A stretch of 64,000 nucleotides of DNA from an uncultured Erythrobacter sp. (lineage in GTDB: Bacteria > Pseudomonadota > Alphaproteobacteria > Sphingomonadales > Sphingomonadaceae), in NCBI RefSeq assembly GCF_947502395.1, contig NZ_CANMZM010000003.1, positions 896,709-960,708 on the forward strand. The letters are read 5' to 3'. Shown here piece after piece: positions 1-9,369 of this stretch. The translations under genes and the position numbers were made by a program. The stretch's first letter is position 1; every line of letters begins with the position of its first letter. A model generated the notes under the pieces. The model saw only the letters and a program-made list of their open reading frames with translations, did no database searches and was not told the DNA's origin.

Positions 1-697
1 GCAGCAGCGGAATTGCAGTCACTACGCCAGAGAAAACCATCAGCGAGCTAAGCTCAAGATCGCTGCCAAAAGCTGAACCCTGATCGCTCGTCGCGTACCA
101 GAGCAAGATTACAGATGCGACGGGGACCAGGATGATTGTCTCAATCGTAAGGCCGGGCAAAGAGCCCACATTCACTTGTTTGCGCACCATGCCATAAAGG
201 CCAAAACTCAATGCAAGGCTCAGGCTGATCCAAAGAGTGGTGAGTGCGCCAGCTGACAGCATTGCAACCGCAAGCGCAGCGATCGCCACTGCGAGCCACT
301 GCAGTTTACTCAGTCGCTCTCCGAGCAAGAGCGTACCCAACAGCACATTGAGGAGCGGGTTGAGGTAATAGCCAAGGCTTGTCGCATAGACCTGATTCTG
401 CATGATCGCCCAGGTGTATATGAACCAGTTGACCGCTATGAGCGTGGCGCTGGCGAACAGGGCAAGTACAGATTTGGGCGATGAAAACGCCCGGCGAAGC
501 TCGCTAAATTGGCGGCGCACTGCGACGATCAGAAGACACACAGGAAGCGTCCAGATTATCCGCCAGCCTACAAATTCGAACGGTGGTACGCTTGAAACCA
601 ACGCGATGTAGAGGGGCATGAAACCCCAGATCATATAGGCGCTAAGAGCTGCGGGGAGACCAGATGGTTTCGGATCGTTGGAAGCTGTGTCGGACAT
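1..697 (-). CDS. rarD: RarD/EamA-family permease, 3' part missing at window edge
   Basis: An open frame reads leftwards from ATG at 697 and runs off the window, giving about 232 residues. It is a chain of hydrophobic helices. The first contains YMIWGFMPLYIALV, and near residue 105 there is YYLNPLLNVLLGTLLLGERL, the signature stretch of RarD-type EamA transporters. The family sits in the inner membrane and E. coli RarD is linked to chloramphenicol sensitivity, but the substrate here is unknown. The C-terminal helices lie outside the window. No operon partner is visible because the next gene is divergent. Confidence 0.85.
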   Translation of the reverse strand, partial: MSDTASNDPKPSGLPAALSAYMIWGFMPLYIALVSSVPPFEFVGWRIIWTLPVCLLIVAVRRQFSELRRAFSSPKSVLALFASATLIAVNWFIYTWAIMQNQVYATSLGYYLNPLLNVLLGTLLLGERLSKLQWLAVAIAALAVAMLSAGALTTLWISLSLALSFGLYGMVRKQVNVGSLPGLTIETIILVPVASVILLWYATSDQGSAFGSDLELSSLMVFSGVVTAIPLL

Positions 698-1090
698 GAG
701 TGCCTGTGCCCTAGGCGTGGTGGGGACGGGGCGCAACCGGCGCGGCTTGCGCTCAAGTCCCTGAGGCCGCGAACAACCCGTTCTTAGATGAATGCGGGCT
801 AACCATGCACTTCCGCTTTGTTCAGGTTCACCGCTCTAAAGATGAACACACAGTAAGGGGCGTCATTTCCACCTGGGTTGGCGCTTCTCTTTTCCTTGGG
901 CCAATTCCACCACCGGCCCGGGCACGGCACCACCAGCCGTGGAAGGCGCCTTCATCTCCCTTGCGGGGTATGGAGGCGTTTTCACTTCTTCCGATGGCTG
1001 ACAAGTTTCCATTGTTGCAAGGGTAAACTGGTTATCAGGGGGTCATCATGAGGATTTTCCTTAGTCAAAATTAACCATTGAGCGGGCAAT
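698..1090. other. Intergenic region between divergent genes, no gene supported
   Basis: About 390 bp separate the leftward permease from the rightward lipoprotein gene. A 73-codon frame at 805-1026 is Pro/Arg/His-rich and resembles nothing I recognise, so I do not call it. I see no tRNA, convincing terminator or riboswitch. The AT-richer stretch near 1035-1085 probably holds the promoter of the lipoprotein gene. Confidence 0.4.
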
Positions 1091-1828
1091 ATGAGGGTTA
1101 TGATATTGCGTGCTTATCTTTGTTCGGCGACCTTGCTCGGCCTTACTGCGCTTGCCGCATGCAGCGATGAGCAAGCTGATCAGCCATATTCGAGCGCGGC
1201 TTTGGCAAAGGATCCTGTGCTGGCGAGGGCGCTTAATGACCCACTTATGACCGATCCGGATCTTGCATCGCGCAATCAATCGAATGCGGTGATCGCTTTT
1301 CATGACAGCCATCCGCTGCCCCCGATTGGTGCTGACGAAATTGCTGCGTCACGAGCGCGAGAAGCTGCAAGGTTGGAATTGCTGAGCGGTGGACAAGTTG
1401 CGAGCTTGCCTCTTCCGCAAGATAATGGCGATTCGGTTTCACTTGCCGGACTCAATAACGCTGGCGATATGGTCACGGCGGTGGGCGGTCGCGCGGACTG
1501 TGTCGAAAGCATGGATGCCGGCCTTTTGTGGTCGACACAGATGCCAGCAACCTCCGCAATCATGCCGCACGGCATGGTGCAACAGGCCGCCGGCGTCGAT
1601 ACCGGCCAATGCGTGATTAGAGCGGTGCGCTATCATACTCAGGTGAGTGTTGAGGATGCGCTGGAGTACCACTTTACCAAGGCTTCGCGCGAAGGCTTTT
1701 CATTTGAACATTTTCAGGGACCTGAGGCCCAGCTGCGCGGTGAGTGGCGCAATGAGAAGATGGTCGTTCACGGACGGGCCGGTCCGCGTGGGCTTACGGA
1801 AATTGATGTGATCCACTGGATCAGGTGA
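1091..1828 (+). CDS. Predicted lipoprotein of unknown function
   Basis: This 245-residue protein begins with a type II signal peptide: a basic start, a hydrophobic stretch, then the lipobox LAAC with Cys24 as the expected lipidated residue. The rest has no transmembrane segment. Residues from about 125 to 245 look like a compact domain with two cysteines (about 137 and 176) and end in EIDVIHWIR. I do not recognise the family. ATG at 1103 (M4 of this reading) is an alternative start that keeps the signal peptide. It is transcribed alone, convergent with the gene that follows. Confidence 0.7.
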   Translation: MRVMILRAYLCSATLLGLTALAACSDEQADQPYSSAALAKDPVLARALNDPLMTDPDLASRNQSNAVIAFHDSHPLPPIGADEIAASRAREAARLELLSGGQVASLPLPQDNGDSVSLAGLNNAGDMVTAVGGRADCVESMDAGLLWSTQMPATSAIMPHGMVQQAAGVDTGQCVIRAVRYHTQVSVEDALEYHFTKASREGFSFEHFQGPEAQLRGEWRNEKMVVHGRAGPRGLTEIDVIHWIR

Positions 1829-1862
1829 AGGTACGGTGCGATCCGTGTGCTCGGCTAAACCT

Positions 1863-3281
1863 CTAGTCTTTCAAACCAATCGCAATGCTGGCTCGTGGTT
1901 GATCTATTTCGTTGCTCGCCACTGGATAGGCGCAATAGTCCGCCGCATAATAGGCCGCTGGGCGATGGTTGCCCGAAAGCCCAATCCCGCCAAAGGGAGC
2001 CGATGATGAGGCCCCATTGGTCGGCTTGTTCCAGTTAATGATCCCCGCACGCGTATTCGCCCAGAAGCGTCCATAATCGTCTGGCGATCCGCCGATAAGC
2101 GAGGCTGACAATCCAAAGCGTGTGTTGTTTGCCTCTGCAATGCCTGCGTCCAGATCGGGCACCTTAATCACCTGGAGGATCGGGCCAAAAAGCTCCATAT
2201 CGGGTCGATCCGGGAGCTCGGTTGTGTCAATTATGCCAGGCGTTACAAAGGGCTTGTCCGGGAAGAGACGCCGCATCGGCAGAAGCGGCTTTCCACCGCC
2301 GGTCATCAAGGCGACGAAGCTTTCGGTTATGCCTTCGGCCGCCTGGTTGTCGATCAACGGCCCCATAAAGGGCTGGGGATCGGCAAAGGGTTCATCGACC
2401 ACAATCTTGCGAGCAAGTGGTATGAGCTCTGCCATGAGTGGTTCGTACATGCTTTCGATCACGATCAATCGACGTGCAGCGGTGCAGCGTTGGCCCGTGG
2501 TTGTGAAGGCACTCTGGATAATCAATGCGCAGGCATCGGAGATAAGCGGTGTGTTGGTCACCACTATTGGATTGTTTCCACCCATTTCGAGGGCGACAAT
2601 CTTGCCCGGATTGGTCGCGAGTTTGCGATTAATTGCAATGCCAGCTTGTGCAGAGCCTGTAAAAAGCACGCCGTCCACACCTTGATGCGCGACAAGTTCT
2701 TTGCCCTCGTTTGGTCCGCCAATGACGACTTGAACAACGTCTTCGGGTATACCGCAGCGCTTCCAGCATTCCATGAGTGCAGCAGCAACACCTGGAGTTT
2801 TCTCGGACGGCTTCAAGAGCACGGTATTGCCGGCAATGATCGCTGGAACCATGTGCCCGTTAGGGAGGTGGGCAGGAAAGTTGTACGGGCCAAGGACTGC
2901 CATCACGCCATGGGGCTTGTGCCGTAGTGCAGATGTACCTTGGAGCGCGCTATCATGCTTTTTCCGGCCGGTGCGCTCAGCATAGGCTTGGACCGAGATG
3001 TCCACTTTGGCGATTACCGCGTCGACTTCAGTGCGAGCCTCCCAGAGGGGTTTGCCGGTTTCTTTCGCAATCTGAGTGGCGATGTCTTCGGCATCGGTTC
3101 GAACTTCATTCGCAAAGCGGCGAGCGATTTCGATCCGTTGCCCTTGCCCAGTCGCTGCCCATGCGGGCCACGCGCGCCGGGAGCGACTGACAGCTTCATC
3201 CACATCAACGATTTCACCACGCCACACCTCTTCACCCGTAGCGGGAGCGTAGGAAACCAGCTCTGTGCCTCTATCTGCCAT
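1863..3281 (-). CDS. astD: N-succinylglutamate 5-semialdehyde dehydrogenase
   Basis: This 472-residue aldehyde dehydrogenase has the AstD length and motifs. There is a Pro-rich PYNFPAHLPNGH region near 132-143, the nucleotide-loop motif FTGSAQAG at 207-214, Glu232 in LEMGGNNP, and the catalytic Cys266 in TTGQRCTAAR. AstD oxidises N-succinylglutamate semialdehyde to N-succinylglutamate with NAD in the arginine succinyltransferase pathway. The other ast genes are not adjacent. The next gene in the same direction is selO, 119 bp upstream, so it may be transcribed alone. A related semialdehyde substrate cannot be excluded from sequence. Confidence 0.88.
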   Translation of the reverse strand: MADRGTELVSYAPATGEEVWRGEIVDVDEAVSRSRRAWPAWAATGQGQRIEIARRFANEVRTDAEDIATQIAKETGKPLWEARTEVDAVIAKVDISVQAYAERTGRKKHDSALQGTSALRHKPHGVMAVLGPYNFPAHLPNGHMVPAIIAGNTVLLKPSEKTPGVAAALMECWKRCGIPEDVVQVVIGGPNEGKELVAHQGVDGVLFTGSAQAGIAINRKLATNPGKIVALEMGGNNPIVVTNTPLISDACALIIQSAFTTTGQRCTAARRLIVIESMYEPLMAELIPLARKIVVDEPFADPQPFMGPLIDNQAAEGITESFVALMTGGGKPLLPMRRLFPDKPFVTPGIIDTTELPDRPDMELFGPILQVIKVPDLDAGIAEANNTRFGLSASLIGGSPDDYGRFWANTRAGIINWNKPTNGASSSAPFGGIGLSGNHRPAAYYAADYCAYPVASNEIDQPRASIAIGLKD

Positions 3282-3400
3282 CGCTCTTCTTTGTTTTTTG
3301 CTCTTATGCGTGGGATTTGTGAGTTCGCCGCTTCATGTCATGTCGCTAACAGTGCAACAGTGCAACCTAAATGAAAAAGACATTTACCTTCATTTTCAAG

Positions 3401-4828
3401 CTATCCACCGTGCCCTTGCGCTGTGGGAGGGCACCCATAGGCCTCTCCGGTCCGCCGAAGCGCTGAAACTTTGTTTTGCAGCGGCGCCCAATCATCACGT
3501 TCATCAATCGCCGACCAAATCGACTCAACTTCCTCAATCACCATCGATTGAGGGGTGTCATCTTGCCAATATTCATGAGAGCTATTCAACAGCGTGTAGG
3601 CTTTGAGCATTTCACCAATTTCGCCATCGAGATAGTTGCTTACACCTTCGCCAATGCCATTCAGAGCCTTGCGGACACCGAAGAAAAATGCATCAGGTTG
3701 TGCCTTTGTTTCGCGCATGGCTTTCTCGCAAAGCCCCACAAGTTGGCTGTCTTGCTCAACACCGCGTTCAGCAATACCCAAGCGCCAACACCAGCGGCGC
3801 GCGACCGCTTCCATGTAGAGTGGACCAAATCGCTGTAGCGCTGCAATCAGTGGCTCACTCTCCGCGATCATGCGAAGAGCGACCGCTAACTGCCCACAGT
3901 TCCAATGCAGCGCCTCTGGTTGACGGCCAAAGGCGTACAAGCCGCCATGGTCGAAATAGGCAGCGGTGAAACCAGGTTCCCATTCAGGAAGCCAGCGCCA
4001 GGGACCGTAGTCGAAACTCTCGCCCGTGATATTCATGTTGTCGGTGTTGAGAACGCCATGGACGAAGCCAGCGACCATATAGCTTGCAGCAAGATCAGCG
4101 AGGCGCTCAACCACATTATTCATCAGGATGACGGCCGGGTTGTCGCGATCAGGGGCGTCCTGAGGCAGAGCAGGTCCGGGAAAATGCTCCAAGCAATATT
4201 GGACAAGGGCTTCCATCTCATCCGCGTGTTCTAGAGCATACAGTCGCTGAAACGTGCCAATCCTGATATGCGAATGCGACAACCGCACCATCACGGCTGA
4301 GCGTGTGGGCGATGGCTCATCATCGCGCCAGAGCTTTTCGCCCGTCTCGATGATCGAAAAGGTCTTCGAAGTGTTCACGCCGAGGGCTTCGAGCATTTCG
4401 GTCGCCAGAATCTCACGCACGCCGCCTTTGAGGGTCAGTCGTCCATCACCGCTTCGCGAGAATGGTGTCGTCCCGGATCCCTTTGTCCCCAGGTCCATAA
4501 GGCGGCCATCGGCCCCTCGCATTTGAGCGAAAAGAAAACCACGACCATCACCGATCTCCGGATTGTAAACGCGGAATTGGTGGCCATGGTACTTCAAGGC
4601 CAGCGGGCTGGGTAGATTGCCTTCAAGCGGCTCGAACCTCCCAAAATGCCTCGCCCAATCTTCGTTGCTGAGCGCATCCAACCCAACTCTTGCGGCTGCC
4701 CTATCATTGCGAAACCGCACTGTTGTTTCCGGAAAGTCGCCGGCTTGCACTTTGGCACCAAGCCATTCAGCTAGCGCATCAATTGCAGTATCGGGCGTGT
4801 AGATGGCAGCTTGCGGTTCGTCGCTCAT
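3401..4828 (-). CDS. selO: SelO/YdiU pseudokinase-fold protein AMPylase
   Basis: The 475-residue protein matches the SelO (UPF0061) family end to end. Recognisable stretches are GDGRGFLFAQMRG, LGTKGSGTTPFSRSGDGRL and the active-site region HGVLNTDNMNITGESFDYG. Family members transfer AMP to Ser, Thr or Tyr of target proteins and are tied to redox homeostasis. E. coli SelO acts on redox proteins such as SucA and glutaredoxin. The family's C-terminal selenocysteine or cysteine is not evident: the C terminus here is GEAYGCPPTAQGHGG, with one Cys about 11 residues from the end. The gene is divergent from an alpha/beta hydrolase. Confidence 0.9.
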   Translation of the reverse strand: MSDEPQAAIYTPDTAIDALAEWLGAKVQAGDFPETTVRFRNDRAAARVGLDALSNEDWARHFGRFEPLEGNLPSPLALKYHGHQFRVYNPEIGDGRGFLFAQMRGADGRLMDLGTKGSGTTPFSRSGDGRLTLKGGVREILATEMLEALGVNTSKTFSIIETGEKLWRDDEPSPTRSAVMVRLSHSHIRIGTFQRLYALEHADEMEALVQYCLEHFPGPALPQDAPDRDNPAVILMNNVVERLADLAASYMVAGFVHGVLNTDNMNITGESFDYGPWRWLPEWEPGFTAAYFDHGGLYAFGRQPEALHWNCGQLAVALRMIAESEPLIAALQRFGPLYMEAVARRWCWRLGIAERGVEQDSQLVGLCEKAMRETKAQPDAFFFGVRKALNGIGEGVSNYLDGEIGEMLKAYTLLNSSHEYWQDDTPQSMVIEEVESIWSAIDERDDWAPLQNKVSALRRTGEAYGCPPTAQGHGG

Positions 4829-4897
4829 GGCGCGATAGTGGGGACGAATACAGCGCGGCGCAAGCGCTGCTTAGTAAACGGAGAAAACACGCCTCCC

Positions 4898-5761
4898 ATG
4901 GGCAAATTGTATCAAGACAGGCACTGGTCGAGCGAGGACGGCCTGACCCTCTATTTCCGCGATTATTCCGGACCAGAGGGGTATGCCGGGCCGCCTGTGA
5001 TGTGCATGCATGGCCTTACGCGAAACTCACGCGATTTTGCCGAATTGGCCGAGCACATTGCCAAGTCCCGACGGGTGATTGTGCCTGAAGTTCGTGGGCG
5101 CGGCCAGAGCGATTATGCGACTGACGCCACTACTTACAGTCCGGCGCAGTATGTGGCTGACATGGAGAAGTTGCTCGACCAAGAGGGCATTGGAAGCTTC
5201 ATCGCTGTGGGAACCTCGATGGGCGGGCTCATGACGATGATGTTAGCCGCTGCCAAGCCTGGCCGGATCAAAGCAGTGGTGATGAACGATATCGGCCCGA
5301 AGATTGAGACCGCAGGGCTTAGTCGCATTGGTGGTTATGTCGGGCAAGGTCGCAGTTACCCCACTTGGATGCACGCGGCGCGCTCTCTGGCCTCAGTGCA
5401 TGGCGAAGCTTTCCCTGATTACGATCTGGAAGCCTGGCTTGAAATGGCTAAGCGGACGCTGGCTGTGAGCCAGAACGGCCGGGTAAGTTATGACTATGAC
5501 ATGGCAATCGCCGAACCATTTAGGCAGCCGGGCAACGCGGACCCCGCCGATCTTTGGCCTTCTTTTGACGCGCTCAAAGATGTGCCGATGGTTTTGGTGC
5601 GCGGCGAGTTATCCGATCTCTTGTCGCAAGAAACCGTCGCTGAGATGGGTAAGCGCAATCCTGCTATGACCAGCGTTATGGTACCGCGAGTGGGTCATGC
5701 GCCAACGCTGAACGAACCTGAGGCGCGCGAAGCTATTGACGCGTTGTTCGCAAAAGTGTGA
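4898..5761 (+). CDS. Alpha/beta-fold hydrolase
   Basis: Using ATG at 4898 gives 287 residues. This start has GGAGAA about 12 bp upstream and avoids overlapping selO, which the longer frame from 4811 would do. The nucleophile elbow GTSMGG places Ser at about 107, and the catalytic His lies at about 267 in VGHAPTLNEPEA. An oxyanion HG motif sits in MCMHGLTRNSRDF. The fold is that of carboxylesterases and epoxide- or lactone-type hydrolases, and the substrate cannot be told. A glycosyltransferase follows after 12 bp, so the two are probably co-transcribed. Confidence 0.85.
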   Translation: MGKLYQDRHWSSEDGLTLYFRDYSGPEGYAGPPVMCMHGLTRNSRDFAELAEHIAKSRRVIVPEVRGRGQSDYATDATTYSPAQYVADMEKLLDQEGIGSFIAVGTSMGGLMTMMLAAAKPGRIKAVVMNDIGPKIETAGLSRIGGYVGQGRSYPTWMHAARSLASVHGEAFPDYDLEAWLEMAKRTLAVSQNGRVSYDYDMAIAEPFRQPGNADPADLWPSFDALKDVPMVLVRGELSDLLSQETVAEMGKRNPAMTSVMVPRVGHAPTLNEPEAREAIDALFAKV

Positions 5762-5773
5762 CGCGATCACTCC

Positions 5774-6910
5774 ATGACAAAATCCAACACTGTCCCCAAA
5801 GTGCTTCATGCGCACTCAACCTTTGCAGCAGGTGGAAAAGAGTTGCGTGCCGTAGGGTTAATGAACGCCTTTGGTGACAGCATTGAGCACACGGTGGTCT
5901 CGGCCGAGCCCGATCAACTGGCAGCGCGAGAGCTAATCGACCAGGGCGTTAAGGCAAATTTTCCGGAGGAATTCCCATCGCTAACAGGTTGGCCAACGCC
6001 TGGTCGCCTCGTCGCAATCGCACAGGCAATGAAGCCATTTGACCTCGTGCTTACCTACAACTGGGGAGCGATGGATGCGGTATTGGCGCACACTGTTTTT
6101 GCGCAAGCATTGGGACTGCCGCCGCTGGTCCATCATGAGGATGGCTTTAACGAAGATGAGGCGAACGGACTCAAAAAGCGCCGCAACTGGACACGCCGGG
6201 TCGCGCTTGGACGCACGCACAAGCTGGTTGTACCGAGCCGCGTACTGGAGCAAATCGCGCACACTGTCTGGATGCGTCCCATGGGACAGATTGAAAGAAT
6301 TCCCAATGGCATCGATACCAAGGCTTTTGGTCGCAAACCTGATCCCAATTCCTTGCGATTGATTAAACGCGAGGGCGAACGCTGGGTCGGTACGCTTGCT
6401 GGACTTAGGCCGGTGAAACGGCTTCCGATGTTAGTTGAGGCCTGTGCTGAGCTGCCAGAAAACTGGCACTTGGTTATTCTTGGTGATGGACCCGAACGAG
6501 ACGCAATTCAGATCGCTGCAGACGAACTAGAGGTTAGCCACCGCGTTCATCTTCTCGGAGCACACTCAGACCCTGCCAGCTTGATTGGCCTGTTCGATAT
6601 CTTCGCGCTGTCTTCGAAAAGCGAGCAATTCCCGCTTAGTGTTGTGGAAGCCATGGCAGCCGGCCTCCCGATCGCAGCGCCTGAGGTGGGGGACGTGCGT
6701 GAGATCGTCAGCGAAGCGAACCGGCCTTTCGTATGTTCAGCTCACGATACAGCTGATCTGGCCAGAGTGATCGGTGAGCTTGTTGCTAATGAAGCGTTGC
6801 GGCATGATCTGGGGGAGGAAAACCGCCGAAAGGCTTGCGCCCAATTCGATGCCAAAGCCATGATTGAGGCATACCGCTCACTTTATTGGGGTGCGATGGG
6901 GAAAGCCTGA
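5774..6910 (+). CDS. GT4-family glycosyltransferase
   Basis: The 378-residue protein has the GT-B layout of family 4. The N-terminal acceptor domain starts with VLHAHSTFAAGGKELRA. The C-terminal nucleotide-sugar domain contains GTLAGLRPVKRL near 206 and the E-x7-E motif with Glu284 and Glu292 (SEQFPLSVVEAMAAG). These enzymes are retaining transferases that use nucleotide sugars. Acceptor and product are unknown. It follows the alpha/beta hydrolase by 12 bp, and no polysaccharide gene cluster surrounds it. Confidence 0.88.
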   Translation: MTKSNTVPKVLHAHSTFAAGGKELRAVGLMNAFGDSIEHTVVSAEPDQLAARELIDQGVKANFPEEFPSLTGWPTPGRLVAIAQAMKPFDLVLTYNWGAMDAVLAHTVFAQALGLPPLVHHEDGFNEDEANGLKKRRNWTRRVALGRTHKLVVPSRVLEQIAHTVWMRPMGQIERIPNGIDTKAFGRKPDPNSLRLIKREGERWVGTLAGLRPVKRLPMLVEACAELPENWHLVILGDGPERDAIQIAADELEVSHRVHLLGAHSDPASLIGLFDIFALSSKSEQFPLSVVEAMAAGLPIAAPEVGDVREIVSEANRPFVCSAHDTADLARVIGELVANEALRHDLGEENRRKACAQFDAKAMIEAYRSLYWGAMGKA

Positions 6911-7074
6911 TCGGCCTCAAGCTGCTTCACCTCGTGTTAAACTTACAAAGCTCATTTGCGCATCTAAGGTGTATTCCAGCTGGGATTGGCGCTCTCCTAC
7001 CATTGCGCGAAGGGCTGACGGTCCTTAAAGAGCCGCGCTAGACCATAACAATTGTAACGAGGAACATTCGCCCC

Positions 7075-7848
7075 GTGGCGCGTACTCCGACAAATTCTAG
7101 CAAAGATGAACAGCCAGACGGCCCTCAAAACGCGCCTTCGCGCGAGGATGAAATCCTCATGCGCGAAATCGACGAAGCAGTGAGGCAAGACGACACCGTC
7201 CAGTTTTTTCAGAAGTATGGCGTTGCGTTAGGTTCAGGGGTCGCGCTCATTCTCGCGGGAATGTTCGGCTATTGGTGGTGGGACAGAACTAGCGAAGCTG
7301 CGCTTGAGGCTGAATCCGAAGTCGTCGTGAGTGCACTGGATTCGGTTGAGGCCACCGATTTCGCCGGTGCCGAAGAGAAAGTTGCAGAGCTTGTTGACGA
7401 AGGATCAATCGGTGCGCGCACCGTTTCACGTTTCCTTCAGGCCGGTGCTGCACTCGAACAGGGTGAGAGTGATCGCGCGGTTGAGCTGTATGCCGCCGTT
7501 GCCGCTGACACCGATGCGCCGCAAGCGTTGCGTGACCTTGCCCTTATCCGCGAAGTTTCGACCAACTTTGATGATCGCGAGCCGCAAGATGTGATCTCGA
7601 AGCTTGAAGGGCTTGCAGTCCCAGGCAATGCCTATTTCGGCAGCGCAGGTGAACTGGTTGCGATAGCGCACCTTGAAGCTGGCAATCGCGAAGAGGCCGG
7701 CGCGCTTTTCTCTGCGATTTCGCAGGATGAGTCGATGCCCGATACACTCCGCAACCGGACCCGCCAGATGGCTGGCCTGTTGGGCGTTGATGCGATTGAA
7801 GATGTTGAGGAGTTGCTCGAGCAGCAAGGCACAAGAGTTCGGAATTAA
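7075..7848 (+). CDS. YfgM-like tetratricopeptide membrane protein
   Basis: The likely start is GTG at 7075, with GAGGAA about 8 bp upstream. The 257-residue product has a cytoplasmic N terminus, one transmembrane helix around residues 48-68 (GVALILAGMFGYWWW), and a periplasmic helical part that looks like degenerate TPR repeats. Its position directly before a BamB-like gene matches E. coli yfgM-bamB, where YfgM associates with SecYEG and periplasmic chaperones. The similarity call rests on layout and order more than on strong motifs. Confidence 0.75.
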   Translation: MARTPTNSSKDEQPDGPQNAPSREDEILMREIDEAVRQDDTVQFFQKYGVALGSGVALILAGMFGYWWWDRTSEAALEAESEVVVSALDSVEATDFAGAEEKVAELVDEGSIGARTVSRFLQAGAALEQGESDRAVELYAAVAADTDAPQALRDLALIREVSTNFDDREPQDVISKLEGLAVPGNAYFGSAGELVAIAHLEAGNREEAGALFSAISQDESMPDTLRNRTRQMAGLLGVDAIEDVEELLEQQGTRVRN

Positions 7849-7946
7849 GCGGGGCTTAAGCCTTGAGAGGAAACTCTTGCAGTTACGGTCCACGCAAGAT
7901 GGGTTTGCTGTGAGAGAGTTAAAAAACGGGATCAAAGACGAGAACA

Positions 7947-9281
7947 ATGATGCAGAACGGTAAGCTTGGATTGAAGGGCGTAATTATCGCCGGGGCTTTG
8001 GCCATGGTTCTGACGGGGTGTGGCGGCAAAGATCGTACGACGCCGACTTTCGGCGACCGGACACCAATTCTCTCTCGGATTGAGAGTGGCGCGGCGGTCG
8101 ACCCCTCGCTTGCAGGCGTTTCTGTTGTACTTCCACCAGCTCAAGTGAACACTGAGTGGGCTCAGGTTGGAGGTTCTGCCAGCAAGTCTTACGGCCACCT
8201 TGCATTGGCTGAAAACCCGTCCAAGGTCTGGACGCGATCAGTCGCTGGCTCAACCAACGCAGTCCGTCTAGCGGCGTCACCTGTAACAGGTGCGGACAAG
8301 CTCTTTGTGGTTGACACCGAGGGGGCAATCTTTGCTTTCGACAAATCGACAGGCTCAGAAATCTGGCGTTTCGAAGACAATGATATGAGCTCTGACATGC
8401 GCCCGTCAGCTTTTGGCGGCGGAGTGAGCTTTGACAATGGCATCCTCTACGCCACCAATGGGGCGGGCGATGTGAAGGCGCTAAATGCCCAGACAGGCGA
8501 GCGGATTTGGCAAGTGCATCCCGCGGGCCCGCTGCGCGGATCGCCGACCATTGGCTTTGGTCAGGTCTATGTGATGACACAGGATAACCAGATCATCGCT
8601 CTCAATGCAGCTGATGGAGAGCTTCTTTGGAAGGAGTCAGGCTCGACGACGCAATCTGGTGTGTTCGGCGTGGCGGCCCCCGCTCTTGGACAGGGCACGG
8701 TGATCGCTGGATATTCGTCTGGCGAGCTTTCGGCCTATCGTTATGAGAACGGTCGCACCTTGTGGGCAGACGCGCTGGCGCGGACCAATATCTCTACCAA
8801 GGTTAGCTCGGTGACTGACATTGATGCTGATCCGATTATCGACTCTGGCCGCGTCTATGCGCTTGGGCAGGGCGGTCGAATGGCAGCCTATGAGCTGGTG
8901 ACAGGTCAGCGTATCTGGGAGCTTAACCTGGCTGGGATCTCTACACCGGCGATTGCAGGCGAGTGGATATTTACGCTGACTGATGATGCGCGCCTTCTGG
9001 CAATCGCGCGCTCGACGGGCCGCGTTCGCTGGATCACCCAGCTGCAAACCCACCGTAATGTTGAGAAGAAGAAGGACCCAATATTCTGGACAGGTCCAGT
9101 GCTTGCCGGCGGCCATTTGTGGGTTGCAAGCTCGCGCGGGGAAGTTTGGAAAGTTAGCGCTGGTGAAGGTTCATCTCAGCTGTTCGCCGATGTCGGAGAA
9201 CCTGTCAGCCTCGCACCTGTCGTCTCTGACAACATGCTCTATATCCTCGACGATTCGGGAACGGTCCACGCCTGGCAGTAA
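7947..9281 (+). CDS. bamB: BamB-like PQQ-repeat outer-membrane assembly lipoprotein
   Basis: The 444-residue protein starts with a lipoprotein signal peptide ending in LTGC, with Cys25 as the lipidated residue. The rest is a beta-propeller of repeated AFDKSTGSEIW, ALNAQTGERIW, ALNAADGELLW and YELVTGQRIW units, typical of PQQ-like repeats. BamB is the accessory lipoprotein of the BAM complex that inserts outer-membrane beta-barrels. It is preceded by the yfgM-like gene. The usual third gene, der, does not follow in this window. Confidence 0.85.
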   Translation: MMQNGKLGLKGVIIAGALAMVLTGCGGKDRTTPTFGDRTPILSRIESGAAVDPSLAGVSVVLPPAQVNTEWAQVGGSASKSYGHLALAENPSKVWTRSVAGSTNAVRLAASPVTGADKLFVVDTEGAIFAFDKSTGSEIWRFEDNDMSSDMRPSAFGGGVSFDNGILYATNGAGDVKALNAQTGERIWQVHPAGPLRGSPTIGFGQVYVMTQDNQIIALNAADGELLWKESGSTTQSGVFGVAAPALGQGTVIAGYSSGELSAYRYENGRTLWADALARTNISTKVSSVTDIDADPIIDSGRVYALGQGGRMAAYELVTGQRIWELNLAGISTPAIAGEWIFTLTDDARLLAIARSTGRVRWITQLQTHRNVEKKKDPIFWTGPVLAGGHLWVASSRGEVWKVSAGEGSSQLFADVGEPVSLAPVVSDNMLYILDDSGTVHAWQ

Positions 9282-9369
9282 GCCTGAAGCGCTTAGCTAA
9301 AGCGCGCCCGCCAGGTTAAGGTAAATGTGCGCAGCAAATTAACCCTTTTGCCTTAAGGGCAAGAGGGTC

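Noticed and set aside
805..1026. 73-codon frame between rarD and the lipoprotein gene
   Set aside because: Low-complexity Pro/Arg/His composition and no ribosome site.
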